Assembly: GCA_020636275.1 (NCBI GenBank)
Contig: JACJYD010000001.1
Span: 930,001-994,000, forward strand
DNA length: 64,000 bases
Direction of reading: 5' to 3'
From: Lewinellaceae bacterium
GTDB lineage: Bacteria > Bacteroidota > Bacteroidia > Chitinophagales > Saprospiraceae
In this document: positions 1-8,260 of the stretch, in pieces
Position numbering within the stretch: the first letter of the stretch is position 1
How the letters are laid out: each line of letters starts with the position of its first letter
Notes under the pieces: model-generated
The model's input: the letters and a program-made list of their open reading frames with translations, nothing else
Told to the model about the DNA's origin: nothing
Database searches by the model: none
Made by a program: the position numbers and the translations under genes

Positions 1-162
1 GTGTACGACCAGCCAATTGCCGTTTTGCACCATTTCCAGGGCGCTATTGGCCGTGCGTCCTTCGTCATAGACAAAAAGGGGAAGGGAGTCCAGGTGCATG
101 AAAAGCGGAAAAAACGACAGAATAAAAACGAGTAGGAAGCCACTCCAAAACGTTTTTTTCAT
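1..162 (-). CDS. Partial PMT/ArnT-like (GT39) membrane glycosyltransferase, N-terminus
   Basis: Only the first 54 codons are present; the gene runs off the left edge. The ATG at 162 lies 4 bases after the arginine decarboxylase stop, so the two are probably co-transcribed. The start encodes a short basic stretch and one hydrophobic segment (about residues 7-22), then a loop with the motif YDEGRTANSALEM. An acidic Asp-Glu pair just after the first membrane helix is typical of protein mannosyltransferase/ArnT-type polyprenyl-phosphate sugar transferases. Family assignment rests on this loop alone, and the catalytic remainder is outside the window. Confidence 0.6.
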   Translation of the reverse strand, partial: MKKTFWSGFLLVFILSFFPLFMHLDSLPLFVYDEGRTANSALEMVQNGNWLVVH

Positions 163-166
163 CCCC

Positions 167-1603
167 TTATTTTTTGCTTCCTTTCGCTGGAGTTGGCGTT
201 TCATGCGTGTAACCCAAAATGCTCAGCATATCGGCCGGAACCTGTGCCCGTTTGTAGAGCATGTCGACCAGGTTGCCTTGCTCATCTTTGTACAGCAGGA
301 CGTGTTGCGGAGAGGGGATCAGGCAGTGCTTGATGCCGCCGTAGCCGCTCAGCGCATCCTGGTAGGCGCCGGTATGGAAAAAGCCCAGGTATAAGGTTTC
401 CGGATCGTCTTTCGGGAAAATGGGCAAGTAGACCTGGCTTTCGTGGATCTCCGAATTGTAATAATCGGAATTGTCGCAACTCAGGCCGCCGATGTTGACC
501 CGGCCGTATTCGTTGTACCACTTGTTGATGGGCAAAAGGATAAAACGCTCGCCGATGCCCCAGGAGTCGGGCAGGGTATTCATGAGGGAGTTGTCGATCA
601 TGTACCACAACTCCGCATCGTTTTGCTGCTTGCGACCGATGACAGAGAAGATCGTGGCCCCGCTTTCCCCGACGGTGTACTTTCCGAATTCGGTGAAGAT
701 ATCGGGCTCGGGCACTTCGGCTTCCTCACAGGCCTCCATGATGAGGTTGACGATCTCCTTGACCATGTATTTGTAGTCGAACTCCGAACCGAGCGAATTG
801 CGGATGGGCATGCCGCCCCCGATATTGATCGCCTTGAGGTCGGGGCAGATGGCGCGCAGGTCACCATAGAGCTTGACGGCTTTTTTGAGTTCGCCCCAGT
901 AGTAGAGACTGTCCTTGATGCCCGTATCGACGAAGAAGTGGAGCATCTTGAGCTTGAACTTCGGGTTGTTGGCGATCTTTTCTTTATAGAAATTGATGAC
1001 CTCCGAATTTCGGATACCGAGGCGGGAGGTATAGAACTCGAAATTGGGTTCTTCTTCGGTAGCTACCCGGATACCAACGTTGCAGGTGCCTTCGACCATC
1101 TCCTCAAAGAACTTGATCTCGTCGATGTTGTCGAGCACCGGGATGACGTTCTTGAAGCCGTCGTTGACGAGGTCGGAGATCTTTTGGGCATATTCCCGGG
1201 GCTTGAACCCGTTGGCGATGATCGTAATGTTCTTGTCGATCTTGTCTTCCTTCTGCAGGCTCCGGATGATATCGATGTCAAACGAAGAGGAAGTCTCCAG
1301 ATCGGAGCCGTGTTTGAGCACCTCGTTCAGCACGAAACTGAAGTGACAGGTTTTGGTACAGTAACAATACCGGTAATCCCCGCTGTAACCCATCGAACGC
1401 ATGGCCCGCGTAAAGAGGTTCTTGGCGCGTTTGATCTGCGAGCCGATCTTCGGCAAATAGGTGATTTTCAGCGGAGTGCCGTATTTTTTGATGAGGTACA
1501 TCAATGGCACCCCGTTGAAGGTGAGGTTGCCATCTTCGATATCAAACCCTTCTTGCGGGAAGTAGAAGGTTTGGTCGATGAGGTCAAAATACCGGTTGGT
1601 CAT
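167..1603 (-). CDS. speA: Arginine decarboxylase (PLP, fold type III)
   Basis: Decarboxylates arginine to agmatine, the first step of cytoplasmic polyamine synthesis. The 478-residue length fits the short arginine decarboxylase of Bacteroidota rather than the ~630-residue enterobacterial SpeA. Visible marks of the ornithine/DAP/arginine decarboxylase family are the PLP lysine K84 in CYCTKTCHF, a glycine-rich phosphate loop IGGG (261-264), FTEFG (303-307), the catalytic cysteine C376 in GGLSCDNSDYYN, and HTGAYQ near 412 that closes the dimer active site. It is the first gene of a leftward unit with the partial glycosyltransferase. Substrate is assigned by overall resemblance; diaminopimelate decarboxylase is unlikely given the length and insertions. 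Confidence 0.9.
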   Translation of the reverse strand: MTNRYFDLIDQTFYFPQEGFDIEDGNLTFNGVPLMYLIKKYGTPLKITYLPKIGSQIKRAKNLFTRAMRSMGYSGDYRYCYCTKTCHFSFVLNEVLKHGSDLETSSSFDIDIIRSLQKEDKIDKNITIIANGFKPREYAQKISDLVNDGFKNVIPVLDNIDEIKFFEEMVEGTCNVGIRVATEEEPNFEFYTSRLGIRNSEVINFYKEKIANNPKFKLKMLHFFVDTGIKDSLYYWGELKKAVKLYGDLRAICPDLKAINIGGGMPIRNSLGSEFDYKYMVKEIVNLIMEACEEAEVPEPDIFTEFGKYTVGESGATIFSVIGRKQQNDAELWYMIDNSLMNTLPDSWGIGERFILLPINKWYNEYGRVNIGGLSCDNSDYYNSEIHESQVYLPIFPKDDPETLYLGFFHTGAYQDALSGYGGIKHCLIPSPQHVLLYKDEQGNLVDMLYKRAQVPADMLSILGYTHETPTPAKGSKK

Positions 1604-1827
1604 TCTTCAGAAATGGATGAGTTTTGTGGAGGAACAAATGGCTTCAATCCGGTTAGATCCTGGCTGTTTAAATGATTCTATGACGGGGGTAAAGTTATTG
1701 GAAATTGTCAATATTTAAGCATACCGTGGAAACAATTGAGTTACTTTTTGCAGGCGGGGTGTCTTCGGCCGTATTGTCTGTAAAAAGTATTTCAGTAGAA
1801 CTAATCTAAATAAGGCCTGGAGTGTTT

Positions 1828-1835
1828 ACTTTTGT
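1828..1835 (+). promoter_or_regulatory. Bacteroidota -7 promoter box for the NifU-family gene
   Basis: TACTTTTG is a full match to the TAnnTTTG -7 element and ends 17 bases before the ATG at 1853. No convincing TTTG -33 box stands at the expected distance. Confidence 0.5.
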
Positions 1836-1852
1836 AACTGTGAATTTCTAAA

Positions 1853-2488
1853 ATGGTTGACCGCATGGAAAGTACTGAAAATACGCAGGCTAAAAGCCCG
1901 GTCTTGCTCTACACCGAGCAGACCCCGAATCCCGAATCGCTCAAATTTGTCACCAACCGCATGCTGTTTCGCGGCACGGCCGATTTCCGCGAGGAAGACC
2001 TGGCCCGGGAATGGTCTCCCCTGGCGACCGAATTATTCGCCCTGCCCTACGTGAAAGGCGTCTACATCAGCAACAACTTTGTCACCGTCACCAAGGAGTT
2101 CAACTACGGGTGGGAGGACATTATGCTGAAACTGAAGGATTTCATCAAGAAATACGTAGAGGAGGAGAAAGAGATCGTCACCGAAGGTTTCGCAGAGGCC
2201 ATGCTGAAGATCGAGGCCGAGCGCGGCGCCGGCTATGAATATTCCGACGAAGACGCAGAGATCGTCAACCGGGTCCGCGACCTGATCGACACCTACGTCA
2301 AACCTGCCGTAGAGATGGACGGCGGCAACATCGAATTCAAATCCTACGATAAAGGCACGGTGTGCGTGGTCATGCAAGGCTCCTGCAGCGGTTGTCCCTC
2401 TTCGACCGTCACCCTCAAGGCGGGGATCGAAGGCATGCTCAAGCGGATGATACCGGAAGTGAAGGAGGTCGTTTCGGAAATGGGATAA
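1853..2488 (+). CDS. NifU family Fe-S cluster carrier (Nfu N-domain + NifU C-domain)
   Basis: Likely scaffold or carrier for assembling iron-sulfur clusters and delivering them to cytoplasmic apo-proteins. It is 211 residues. The N-terminal Nfu_N-type domain (about 17-105) contains TEQTPNPESLKFV, and a short linker leads to the NifU-like C-terminal domain (about 133-210) with the cluster-binding pair C178-x-x-C181 in GSCSGCPSST. This is the Nfu1-like layout, without an IscU domain. A second in-frame ATG at 1865 could be the start. The gene stands alone between divergent speA and a convergent gene, ends at a strong hairpin, and has a good -7 box. Confidence 0.85.
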   Translation: MVDRMESTENTQAKSPVLLYTEQTPNPESLKFVTNRMLFRGTADFREEDLAREWSPLATELFALPYVKGVYISNNFVTVTKEFNYGWEDIMLKLKDFIKKYVEEEKEIVTEGFAEAMLKIEAERGAGYEYSDEDAEIVNRVRDLIDTYVKPAVEMDGGNIEFKSYDKGTVCVVMQGSCSGCPSSTVTLKAGIEGMLKRMIPEVKEVVSEMG

Positions 2489-2496
2489 AGCGTTTT

Positions 2497-2530
2497 CAAT
2501 AAGAATGGCGCACCTGCGCCATTCTTATTG
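2497..2530. terminator. Bidirectional hairpin terminator between convergent genes
   Basis: Sixteen-base arms (2497-2512 and 2515-2530) match perfectly around a 2-base centre, with an AT-rich outer stem that gives U-rich tails in both directions. The stop codon of the leftward gene (2525-2527) lies inside the right arm. Confidence 0.75.
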
Positions 2531-3097
2531 ATCAATAAATTGCACGGATTGAAACCGCCGGTCAATCGCGGGATTATCCGGGTCGTCGAAGAAAAAGAAT
2601 ACCAGGATGGTGCCGCGTTGTTCTTTATGCAGCACCAATAGCTCGCCAGTTCGTCGTTCGGACACCTGATCCTTGGGTGTGAAGAAATAAACGACTCCCC
2701 AATCGGCATGAAAAGCATCGAGTTCGGTCGTACCCAGCGACAGAAGAGAGATGGGTGCGTCTTCGGCATTGGTAGCCACGTGGGTGACCATCCGGGTGGC
2801 CAGGATGTGTGGGTATTGACTGTCCCATTGGTCTTCCCGGTAGGGTATGGCCAGGTAGCGAATCTCCATTTTTTCACTGCGCGATCGGATTATGTAGTCG
2901 TATTCCTGGAAATCGCCGGGTTGGGGGGCGACGGGCTGGTAATCGCTGTCGAGCGGGCGGAATATTTCCAATTGCATGGCCTCCAGTTTTAGCTGGAAGG
3001 CAGGCGGGAGCGCTGCAGGCTGGCTGTACGAAACCACGCGTCCCAGGAGCAGGATACCTGCCGATATGCTTAGCACCTTATGATAGCTCGGATGCAT
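2525..3097 (-). CDS. Hypothetical exported or membrane-anchored protein
   Basis: A 190-residue product of unknown function. The ATG at 3097 is chosen because it is followed by a signal-like sequence (basic HPSYHK, then a hydrophobic run to about residue 22, then SYSQ). A longer reading from 3142 adds 15 residues ahead of that signal. The mature part has no cysteine cluster and no family motif I recognise; it alternates charged and aromatic residues, compatible with a beta-rich periplasmic domain. It converges on the NifU gene, with its stop inside the shared terminator. Confidence 0.55.
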   Translation of the reverse strand: MHPSYHKVLSISAGILLLGRVVSYSQPAALPPAFQLKLEAMQLEIFRPLDSDYQPVAPQPGDFQEYDYIIRSRSEKMEIRYLAIPYREDQWDSQYPHILATRMVTHVATNAEDAPISLLSLGTTELDAFHADWGVVYFFTPKDQVSERRTGELLVLHKEQRGTILVFFFFDDPDNPAIDRRFQSVQFIDQ

Positions 3098-3225
3098 ATT
3101 AATCGATTTGACAGGAGCGCCTCCACCTGTCAAAATATTCATAACACTACCCGCGGCCCGTTCAAGGCTTGCCGGATATGGAAGAATAAAACAAAGAGAT
3201 CAATAGGGTTAGGAAAAGGAAGGAC

Positions 3226-3468
3226 TTAAGCTGGAGCGATGCCGATTTTTTCTTTTATGGAGTCAATCAGTGCGGGGGATACTTTTCGGCGTTGAACCCG
3301 GCTTTTAATAAATTCGCGGAAAGACCGTTCTTTACTCAAAAAATCCATGTAGTTTGGATTTGACCGCAATTCCTGGAGCAATCTATTTTCATCTTCATTG
3401 GATAGCTCGTTGTCCAGGTACAAATTCATCAAGCGATAAAAATCCTGTTGGTCATGCGAATTTCTCAT
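3226..3468 (-). CDS. Small anti-sigma-factor-like protein without zinc site
   Basis: An 80-residue soluble protein starting at the ATG at 3468 (MRNSHDQQDFY). It resembles the helical anti-sigma domain of ECF antagonists: an N-terminal helix, then LYLDNELSNEDENRLL, the typical low-complexity helix pair, then a basic tail. The His/Cys residues of zinc-binding anti-sigma domains are absent and there is no membrane helix, so it would act in the cytoplasm. It lies 230 bases downstream of an ECF sigma gene on the same strand, which is the main reason for the call. Function is inferred from position and sequence style. Confidence 0.5.
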   Translation of the reverse strand: MRNSHDQQDFYRLMNLYLDNELSNEDENRLLQELRSNPNYMDFLSKERSFREFIKSRVQRRKVSPALIDSIKEKIGIAPA

Positions 3469-3697
3469 TTTTCTGCAACTTTTAGGCTTAGCCGGCGGCT
3501 GGTCGCGCAAGGAATTCGCTCGGGGTTGGCGCAAATGGTTGTACAACAACTGCCAGGTGCGCCTCCTTCCACAATACCTGGGAAGGGGCGCTGGGCAGTA
3601 TCGTTAAACCTTTTGAGCAGGGAATATGAAAATTGGATTTTCATCGAACGGATGCGTTTGCGCAATCGACCAGGGCCTTTGGGCCGTGGGTTAAAAA

Positions 3698-4279
3698 TTA
3701 GGAACGCTTATCTTCATAGCCGAGTTTCTCGGCATATTCTCGCAGAGTTTCCTTGAGCATGTTCCGCGCCCGGTGCAGTCGCGAACGAACCGTACCGATC
3801 GGGATGTCGATGATCTTGGCGATCTCCTCATACGTGAATCCTTCGATGTCGCAGAGCAGGATAACGGTGCGAAAGTCGACCGGCAGCGAATTGATCGCTG
3901 TGGTCACTTCGTCGCCCATCATATTCTGGAACATCTCTATACGCAGGTCGTTATAGTTGGAATACGACGAATCATCTTCATCCTGATAGGCGATGATGTC
4001 CTCGTAATCCACTTTTGTGGGCTGCTTCGTTTTTTTGCGGTATTCGTTGATGAAGGCATTCTTCAGGATCTTGAACAACCAGGCCTTGGCATTCGTGCCT
4101 TCCTTGTAACTTTCTATAAACCGGAACGCTTTCAAATAGGTATCCTGCACCAGATCGTTCGAATCTTCTTCATCGTACGTAAGGTGGAACGCAAAGTTGT
4201 ACAATGCGTCAATCTGCGGAAGGAACTCCTCCTGGAAGATCCTGTCCTTTTGTTCCGGAGATAATATTTCGTCAGACAT
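3698..4279 (-). CDS. ECF-family RNA polymerase sigma factor
   Basis: Directs RNA polymerase to a stress or envelope regulon. The 193-residue product from the ATG at 4279 has region 2 (DALYNFAFHLTYDEEDSNDLVQDTYLKAF, with the DLVQDT core) and region 4 (ILLCDIEGFTYEEIAKII followed by IPIGTVRSRLHRAR, the -35-binding helix-turn-helix). An upstream extension to 4429 is open but reads through promoter and repeat sequence. A TTTG-N19-TATCTTTA promoter ends 9 bases before this ATG, so the transcript would have almost no leader. A small anti-sigma-like gene follows. Confidence 0.88.
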   Translation of the reverse strand: MSDEILSPEQKDRIFQEEFLPQIDALYNFAFHLTYDEEDSNDLVQDTYLKAFRFIESYKEGTNAKAWLFKILKNAFINEYRKKTKQPTKVDYEDIIAYQDEDDSSYSNYNDLRIEMFQNMMGDEVTTAINSLPVDFRTVILLCDIEGFTYEEIAKIIDIPIGTVRSRLHRARNMLKETLREYAEKLGYEDKRS

Positions 4280-4287
4280 TACTATCA

Positions 4288-4318
4288 TAAAGATAGGTTT
4301 TTTTCGACCTGGTACAAA
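4288..4318 (-). promoter_or_regulatory. Bacteroidota promoter of the ECF sigma gene
   Basis: On the minus strand, TTTG (4318-4315) is followed after 19 bases by TATCTTTA (4295-4288), seven of eight positions of TTTG/TAnnTTTG. It supports the start at 4279 and a very short or absent 5' leader. Confidence 0.45.
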
Positions 4319-4361
4319 TGGGTAAACTGCATCCAGCGGTTTTTGGTTCCGGAGATCGAAA

Positions 4362-4460
4362 AAAAGTTGAGAGTTGAGAGTGGAGAGTGATATTGGATAC
4401 TTTTTGACAAAGTCAAAAAGGACTCCCATTACTTTCCACTATAAACTCTCAACTTTTCCC
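4362..4460. repeat. Inverted pair of TTGAGAGT-type simple repeats
   Basis: A GTTGAGA-type tandem (4367-4390) faces an inverted degenerate copy (4434-4458), with a small hairpin TTTTTGAC-aaa-GTCAAAAA between them (4401-4419). The right copy encodes the last eight residues and stop of kynureninase. The structure may act as its transcription terminator. Confidence 0.55.
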
Positions 4461-5694
4461 CCAATAGCCATATATCCTCAAAGCTGTTATACATCGGCAC
4501 CGGCGCCAGGCGGATCACATTCGGCTCCCGCCAGTCGCAGATGACGCCGTGGTCGGTGAGGTAGTTGAATAGCTCGCGGCCGTGGTTTCCAATTAGGAGC
4601 GATAACTGGCAGCCGCGTTGGGCAGGATCGCGGGGAGTAAGGATGTGGTATTGATGCCCTTTCCGGTTGAGCTCATCGATGATGAATTCGAGGTAGGCGG
4701 TGAGGCGCAAGCTCTTTTCCCGGAGATTTTCCATGCCGGCCTGCTCGAAGAGGTCGAGGCTGGCTTTGTGGGCAGCCATGGGGAAGATCTGTGCATTGCT
4801 CAGTTGCCAGCCCGCCGCTCCGGACATGGGGTGGAAGCCTTTTTTCATGAGGAAGCGCTGGGCTTCGTCGTGCCCCCACCAGCCGGCAAAGCGGGGCAGG
4901 TCGAGGTTGAGGTGGTGGCGTTGATGCACGAAGACGCCGCTCGGCCCGCCTGGGCCCGAATTGAGGTATTTATAACTGCACCAGACGGCAAAGTCGGCTC
5001 CCCAGTCGTGCAATTGCAAGGGCAGATTCCCGGCGGCATGGGCCAGGTCGAAGCCCACGCAGGCGCCTGCATGGTGCCCCTCCCGCACAATGGCAGGCAG
5101 GTCGAAAAACTGACCGGTGTAGTAGTTGACGCCCCCAAAAAGGATGAGGGCCGCGCTGGGACCCTGCTCTTTTATGGTACGGATAATGTCTTCGGTCTGC
5201 AGGTGGTCTTCTCCATCCCGGGGCGCGATCTCCACAATGGCGGTTTCCGGGTCGAATCCGTGGAAGCGCACCTGGCTCTCCACCGCGTATTGATCGGACG
5301 GGAACGCGCCCGCTTCCATGATGATCTTGAAGCGTTCCTTCGTCGGCCGGTAGAAGCTGACCATCATGAGGTGGAGATTGGTGGTCAGGGTGTTCATCAC
5401 CACAACCTCCTCTTCCTTTGCACCCGCGATATGCGCTGTCTGCCGGGCCAGGAATTTGTGGTAGTACATCCAGGGCATTTCGCCTTTGAAATGGCCTTCT
5501 ACTCCGTAGGTGCGCCATTGCTCGAGTTCATCGAGCAGCGCTTTTTCCACCCCTTTGGGTTGCAGGCCCAGCGAGTTGCCGCAAAAGTAGAGCACATCCT
5601 TCCCGTTGTGTTGCGGGAAATAGAATTGGTCGCGGTAGCCGCGCAGGGGATCGACCTGATCCTGAGCGCGGGCGTAAGAGAGCGTATTTTCCAT
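4429..5694 (-). CDS. kynU: Kynureninase
   Basis: PLP enzyme cleaving L-kynurenine (or 3-hydroxykynurenine) to anthranilate (or 3-hydroxyanthranilate) and alanine in tryptophan breakdown or NAD synthesis. The 421-residue length is normal. Marks include YFCGNSLGLQPK near the N-terminus, FDLAHAAGN (215-223, with the PLP-contacting Asp) and the Schiff-base lysine K242 in WCSYKYLNSGPGG. The C-terminus KLRVYSGK is encoded by a copy of the local TTGAGAGT repeat. No other kynurenine-pathway gene is adjacent, so it is probably a single-gene unit. Confidence 0.92.
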   Translation of the reverse strand: MENTLSYARAQDQVDPLRGYRDQFYFPQHNGKDVLYFCGNSLGLQPKGVEKALLDELEQWRTYGVEGHFKGEMPWMYYHKFLARQTAHIAGAKEEEVVVMNTLTTNLHLMMVSFYRPTKERFKIIMEAGAFPSDQYAVESQVRFHGFDPETAIVEIAPRDGEDHLQTEDIIRTIKEQGPSAALILFGGVNYYTGQFFDLPAIVREGHHAGACVGFDLAHAAGNLPLQLHDWGADFAVWCSYKYLNSGPGGPSGVFVHQRHHLNLDLPRFAGWWGHDEAQRFLMKKGFHPMSGAAGWQLSNAQIFPMAAHKASLDLFEQAGMENLREKSLRLTAYLEFIIDELNRKGHQYHILTPRDPAQRGCQLSLLIGNHGRELFNYLTDHGVICDWREPNVIRLAPVPMYNSFEDIWLLGEKLRVYSGK

Positions 5695-5746
5695 ATTTTT
5701 TCAAAAAAAACAATCATAAAAAACGGAGCCCGAAGGTCGCCGTTTT

Positions 5747-6238
5747 TTATGAAAATAAATCCCCCTGCCGCGCAAAACTCATCGGGTTCTCCAATTCGAG
5801 CAGCTGGCGTTTGACATCGAGGCCGTAGAAGTAGCCTTGCAGGTCGCCCGATTTGGCGATGACGCGGTGGCAGGGCACCACGATGGCGATGGGGTTGTGG
5901 GCATTGGCCTGGCCTACGGCCCGCACGGCTTTGGGGTTGCCGAGCTTTTCAGCGATGGCGAGATAGGAAGTGGTATGGCCGTATGGAATTTCCAACAACT
6001 CCCGCCAAACTTCCTGGTGGAATTCCGGCTCCCCCGACCAGTCGAAGGGCAATTTGAACTCCCGGCGGTTTCCTTCAAAATATTCGGCGAGCTGCTGCAG
6101 GCAGTTCTCCAGCAGATCGGGCATGGGGTCCGAATTTTTTCCCCTCCGCTCCACAAATTTGATGCTGCGAATACCCCGGAGGGTTGCCACGATCTCCAGG
6201 ATGCCAAGCGGGGATTTGAAGTAGGCTTTTGATTCCAT
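5747..6238 (-). CDS. Methylated-DNA-[protein]-cysteine S-methyltransferase
   Basis: Suicide repair protein that moves alkyl groups from O6-alkylguanine to its own cysteine. It is 163 residues from the ATG at 6238 (MESKAYFKSP). The active site is PCHRV with acceptor C123, preceded by the DNA-recognition helix SYLAIAEKLGNPKAVRAVG and followed by GDLQGYFYGL. The length matches stand-alone Ogt/MGMT proteins without an Ada regulatory domain. A T9SS-protein gene ends 46 bases upstream on the same strand; co-transcription is possible. Confidence 0.92.
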   Translation of the reverse strand: MESKAYFKSPLGILEIVATLRGIRSIKFVERRGKNSDPMPDLLENCLQQLAEYFEGNRREFKLPFDWSGEPEFHQEVWRELLEIPYGHTTSYLAIAEKLGNPKAVRAVGQANAHNPIAIVVPCHRVIAKSGDLQGYFYGLDVKRQLLELENPMSFARQGDLFS

Positions 6239-6283
6239 AAAGAAAACGATGAGGGAGGAACACATCGCGCTCCTCCCTCCTTA

Positions 6284-8017
6284 TTAATTAATGATTAATT
6301 TCCCGGTGTGCAACGATCCATCATCCAGCATGACCTGGTAGAAATAAGCGCCGGGCGGCAGCCCGTTCCGTTCGACCAGCAGGGAGGACTCCTGCACGTC
6401 CTGGTATTGACGCACGACCTGGCCGTTGGTATTGGTCAGCACCAGGTCGCGGATGAGGCCCCGGTCGCCTTTGATGAGGAACCAGCTGCCCTCCTGCATG
6501 GGATTGGGAAATACCCGCACCCAGGATTGATCATAGGGAACGACCGGTACCCCGGAGGGTTGCGGGATGTTTTTGATATCCTCCGAGATCCAGTTGTAGA
6601 AGGCTACGAGTGAATCGGCATCTTCGACATAATCGCCCAGGTTGGGGCAGGGATAGGGTTGATCGTTCCACCACATAACGGCGTAGACGAACTCAAATTC
6701 ATCGCCGGGAAAGACGTTGATGGGGCCGAAGTTCATCAGGAAGCGCCGGTCGTCGGGGTCGGCGTTGGCAGTGCATTCCGTCCAGGGTTGCCCGTTGTAG
6801 TCCGACCCGTCGAAGGCGTAGGGATAGTAGGGCTGACCGGGGTTATAACCGGTACCGCCCTTGGATAAGGGGGTGCCGTCGTTCCATTTTCCGGTCATGT
6901 AATTGTAATATTGAATGGGCGTGCCGGGGTCGGCATAGGGGATACCCAGGGCTCCGCCTGCGTTCAGGTAGTAAGTGAAGGAAGAGAAGGGCAGTTCCTG
7001 GGTCACGCTGTCGGCGTCGAGGTATTCGAAGGGTTTGATCACCTTCATGGCCAGCACCGGGATCTCGTTGCCGTAGCCGTTAATGCCCAGGCAGTTTTCA
7101 TCGAAATTGTCGCCGTTGTATACGAAAGCCATTTTTGCATCCGGCAGGCATCCGATGTAGTCGTCCTGGTAGCAGCCCAGATCGGGGTCGACCCAAAGGG
7201 AGAAATAGGCATTGGCCAGCGGGGTGGTGCCCCGGTATTTGAGCTTGAACTCGTAAAAGGTCGTGTTGTCGATATAGGCGCTATCGGGATCCTCCTGGGT
7301 ATTGTAGGAGAAGGCGTTGGCCTGCACCTCCATGTTTAGTTTTTCCCCGCCCGAGTCGGCGTGGGAATTTCCTGCGTCGTTGTAGACCCACCAAATGGAT
7401 ACCTCGCCTTTCAGGAGCGGCACATCGCCAAGATTGGGCTCGTATTTTCCATTTTCATTGCGGTCGTAGAAGGGAGCCATGTCTTCCCCTGCCGGCAGTT
7501 GAAAGCCGTGAACCTGGGAAAAGAAGGGGTTGCCTTTTGCCGGCCACCCGAGAATAGAGACCGGGATATCGTCGTCGAGCACCCCGTTATCGGCAAAATC
7601 GTTCAGAAATTTGTTGATCTCCGTACGGTTTACCTGGAAAAACTTGTTCCAGTTGGCGCATTCGGCCGGGGTGATCGTCCCGACGGGAGAAAGCGGGCCC
7701 GGCCAATAGTCGAACTGATTGGTTTGCGCGCCGTAGGTAGGGGCTGCCACCTTCAGCGTGCCGCCCGGCGAATAGCCGCCCAGCCAGAGCGCCCCTGTAA
7801 AGAGGGCGGAGACGTTGCTCGTCTCGGTATAGGGGACGATATACTTGCCGGTGGTTCCGTCCCACCAGATATCGCCGGTGTTCCGGAGCCGGGCATTGAC
7901 GTTGTTGACCTTCAGTTCGGTCTGTGCGTTACCCGGTGCACATTGGGCCGTCAATTGGTCAAAGGGAAGGAACGTCAGAAGCGCAAACAGTAAAAAAAGT
8001 AGAGGTGCATTCTTCAT
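6284..8017 (-). CDS. Secreted protein with C-terminal T9SS type A sorting domain
   Basis: A 577-residue exported protein of unknown role. The signal peptide is MKNAPLLFLLFALLTFLPF ending near LTAQC. The large middle part is rich in aromatic residues, Gly and Asp (WWDGTTGKY, FSLWVDPDLGCYQDDY, MWWNDQPYPCPN), typical of big extracellular Bacteroidota proteins. The last ~80 residues form a T9SS type A sorting domain: VFPNPMQEGSWF, then a beta-rich stretch ending LPPGAYFYQVMLDDGSLHTG. The protein should cross the outer membrane by T9SS and be released or surface-anchored. No catalytic domain was recognised. Confidence 0.8.
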   Translation of the reverse strand: MKNAPLLFLLFALLTFLPFDQLTAQCAPGNAQTELKVNNVNARLRNTGDIWWDGTTGKYIVPYTETSNVSALFTGALWLGGYSPGGTLKVAAPTYGAQTNQFDYWPGPLSPVGTITPAECANWNKFFQVNRTEINKFLNDFADNGVLDDDIPVSILGWPAKGNPFFSQVHGFQLPAGEDMAPFYDRNENGKYEPNLGDVPLLKGEVSIWWVYNDAGNSHADSGGEKLNMEVQANAFSYNTQEDPDSAYIDNTTFYEFKLKYRGTTPLANAYFSLWVDPDLGCYQDDYIGCLPDAKMAFVYNGDNFDENCLGINGYGNEIPVLAMKVIKPFEYLDADSVTQELPFSSFTYYLNAGGALGIPYADPGTPIQYYNYMTGKWNDGTPLSKGGTGYNPGQPYYPYAFDGSDYNGQPWTECTANADPDDRRFLMNFGPINVFPGDEFEFVYAVMWWNDQPYPCPNLGDYVEDADSLVAFYNWISEDIKNIPQPSGVPVVPYDQSWVRVFPNPMQEGSWFLIKGDRGLIRDLVLTNTNGQVVRQYQDVQESSLLVERNGLPPGAYFYQVMLDDGSLHTGKLIIN

Positions 8018-8088
8018 AGTCGACTGAGGTTTTTACAATTTTTTTTTAAAGTTATCGGAAAATAGGGAAATTTTCCAACTGTAGGGAA

Positions 8089-8170
8089 GTTGAAGAGTTG
8101 AAAAGTTGAAGAGTTGAAGAGTTGAAGAGTTGAAGAGTTGAAGAGTTGAAAGGTTGAAGGGTTGGAGGGT
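8089..8170. repeat. Tandem GTTGAAGAGT decamers
   Basis: About eight imperfect copies of the 10-base unit GTTGAAGAGT occupy the gap between the T9SS protein and hemolysin III genes. The same unit recurs at 18944-19013. No unique spacers separate the copies. Confidence 0.85.
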
Positions 8171-8260
8171 AGTGTGGGAAGCTACCGGGGTAGGTTAGGG
8201 CTGATGATCGTCTGGTCGCTGTGTTTTCCGTGTCAGGGTTGTATGGGGGAGGCGAAGTCT

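Noticed and set aside
443..1675. 410-codon open frame on the + strand opposite arginine decarboxylase
   Set aside because: It is the antisense shadow of speA; it lacks any family pattern, and GC-rich coding DNA gives long antisense frames throughout this window.
3143..3225. Additional small gene upstream of the exported hypothetical protein
   Set aside because: Only 83 bases of AT-rich intergenic sequence with no start and ribosome-binding pattern.
4618..5814. 398-codon open frame opposite kynureninase
   Set aside because: Antisense shadow; kynureninase carries all catalytic motifs on the other strand.
8089..8170. Possible CRISPR or coding repeat
   Set aside because: Contiguous 10-base units without spacers; encoded peptides are low complexity and the tract is intergenic.
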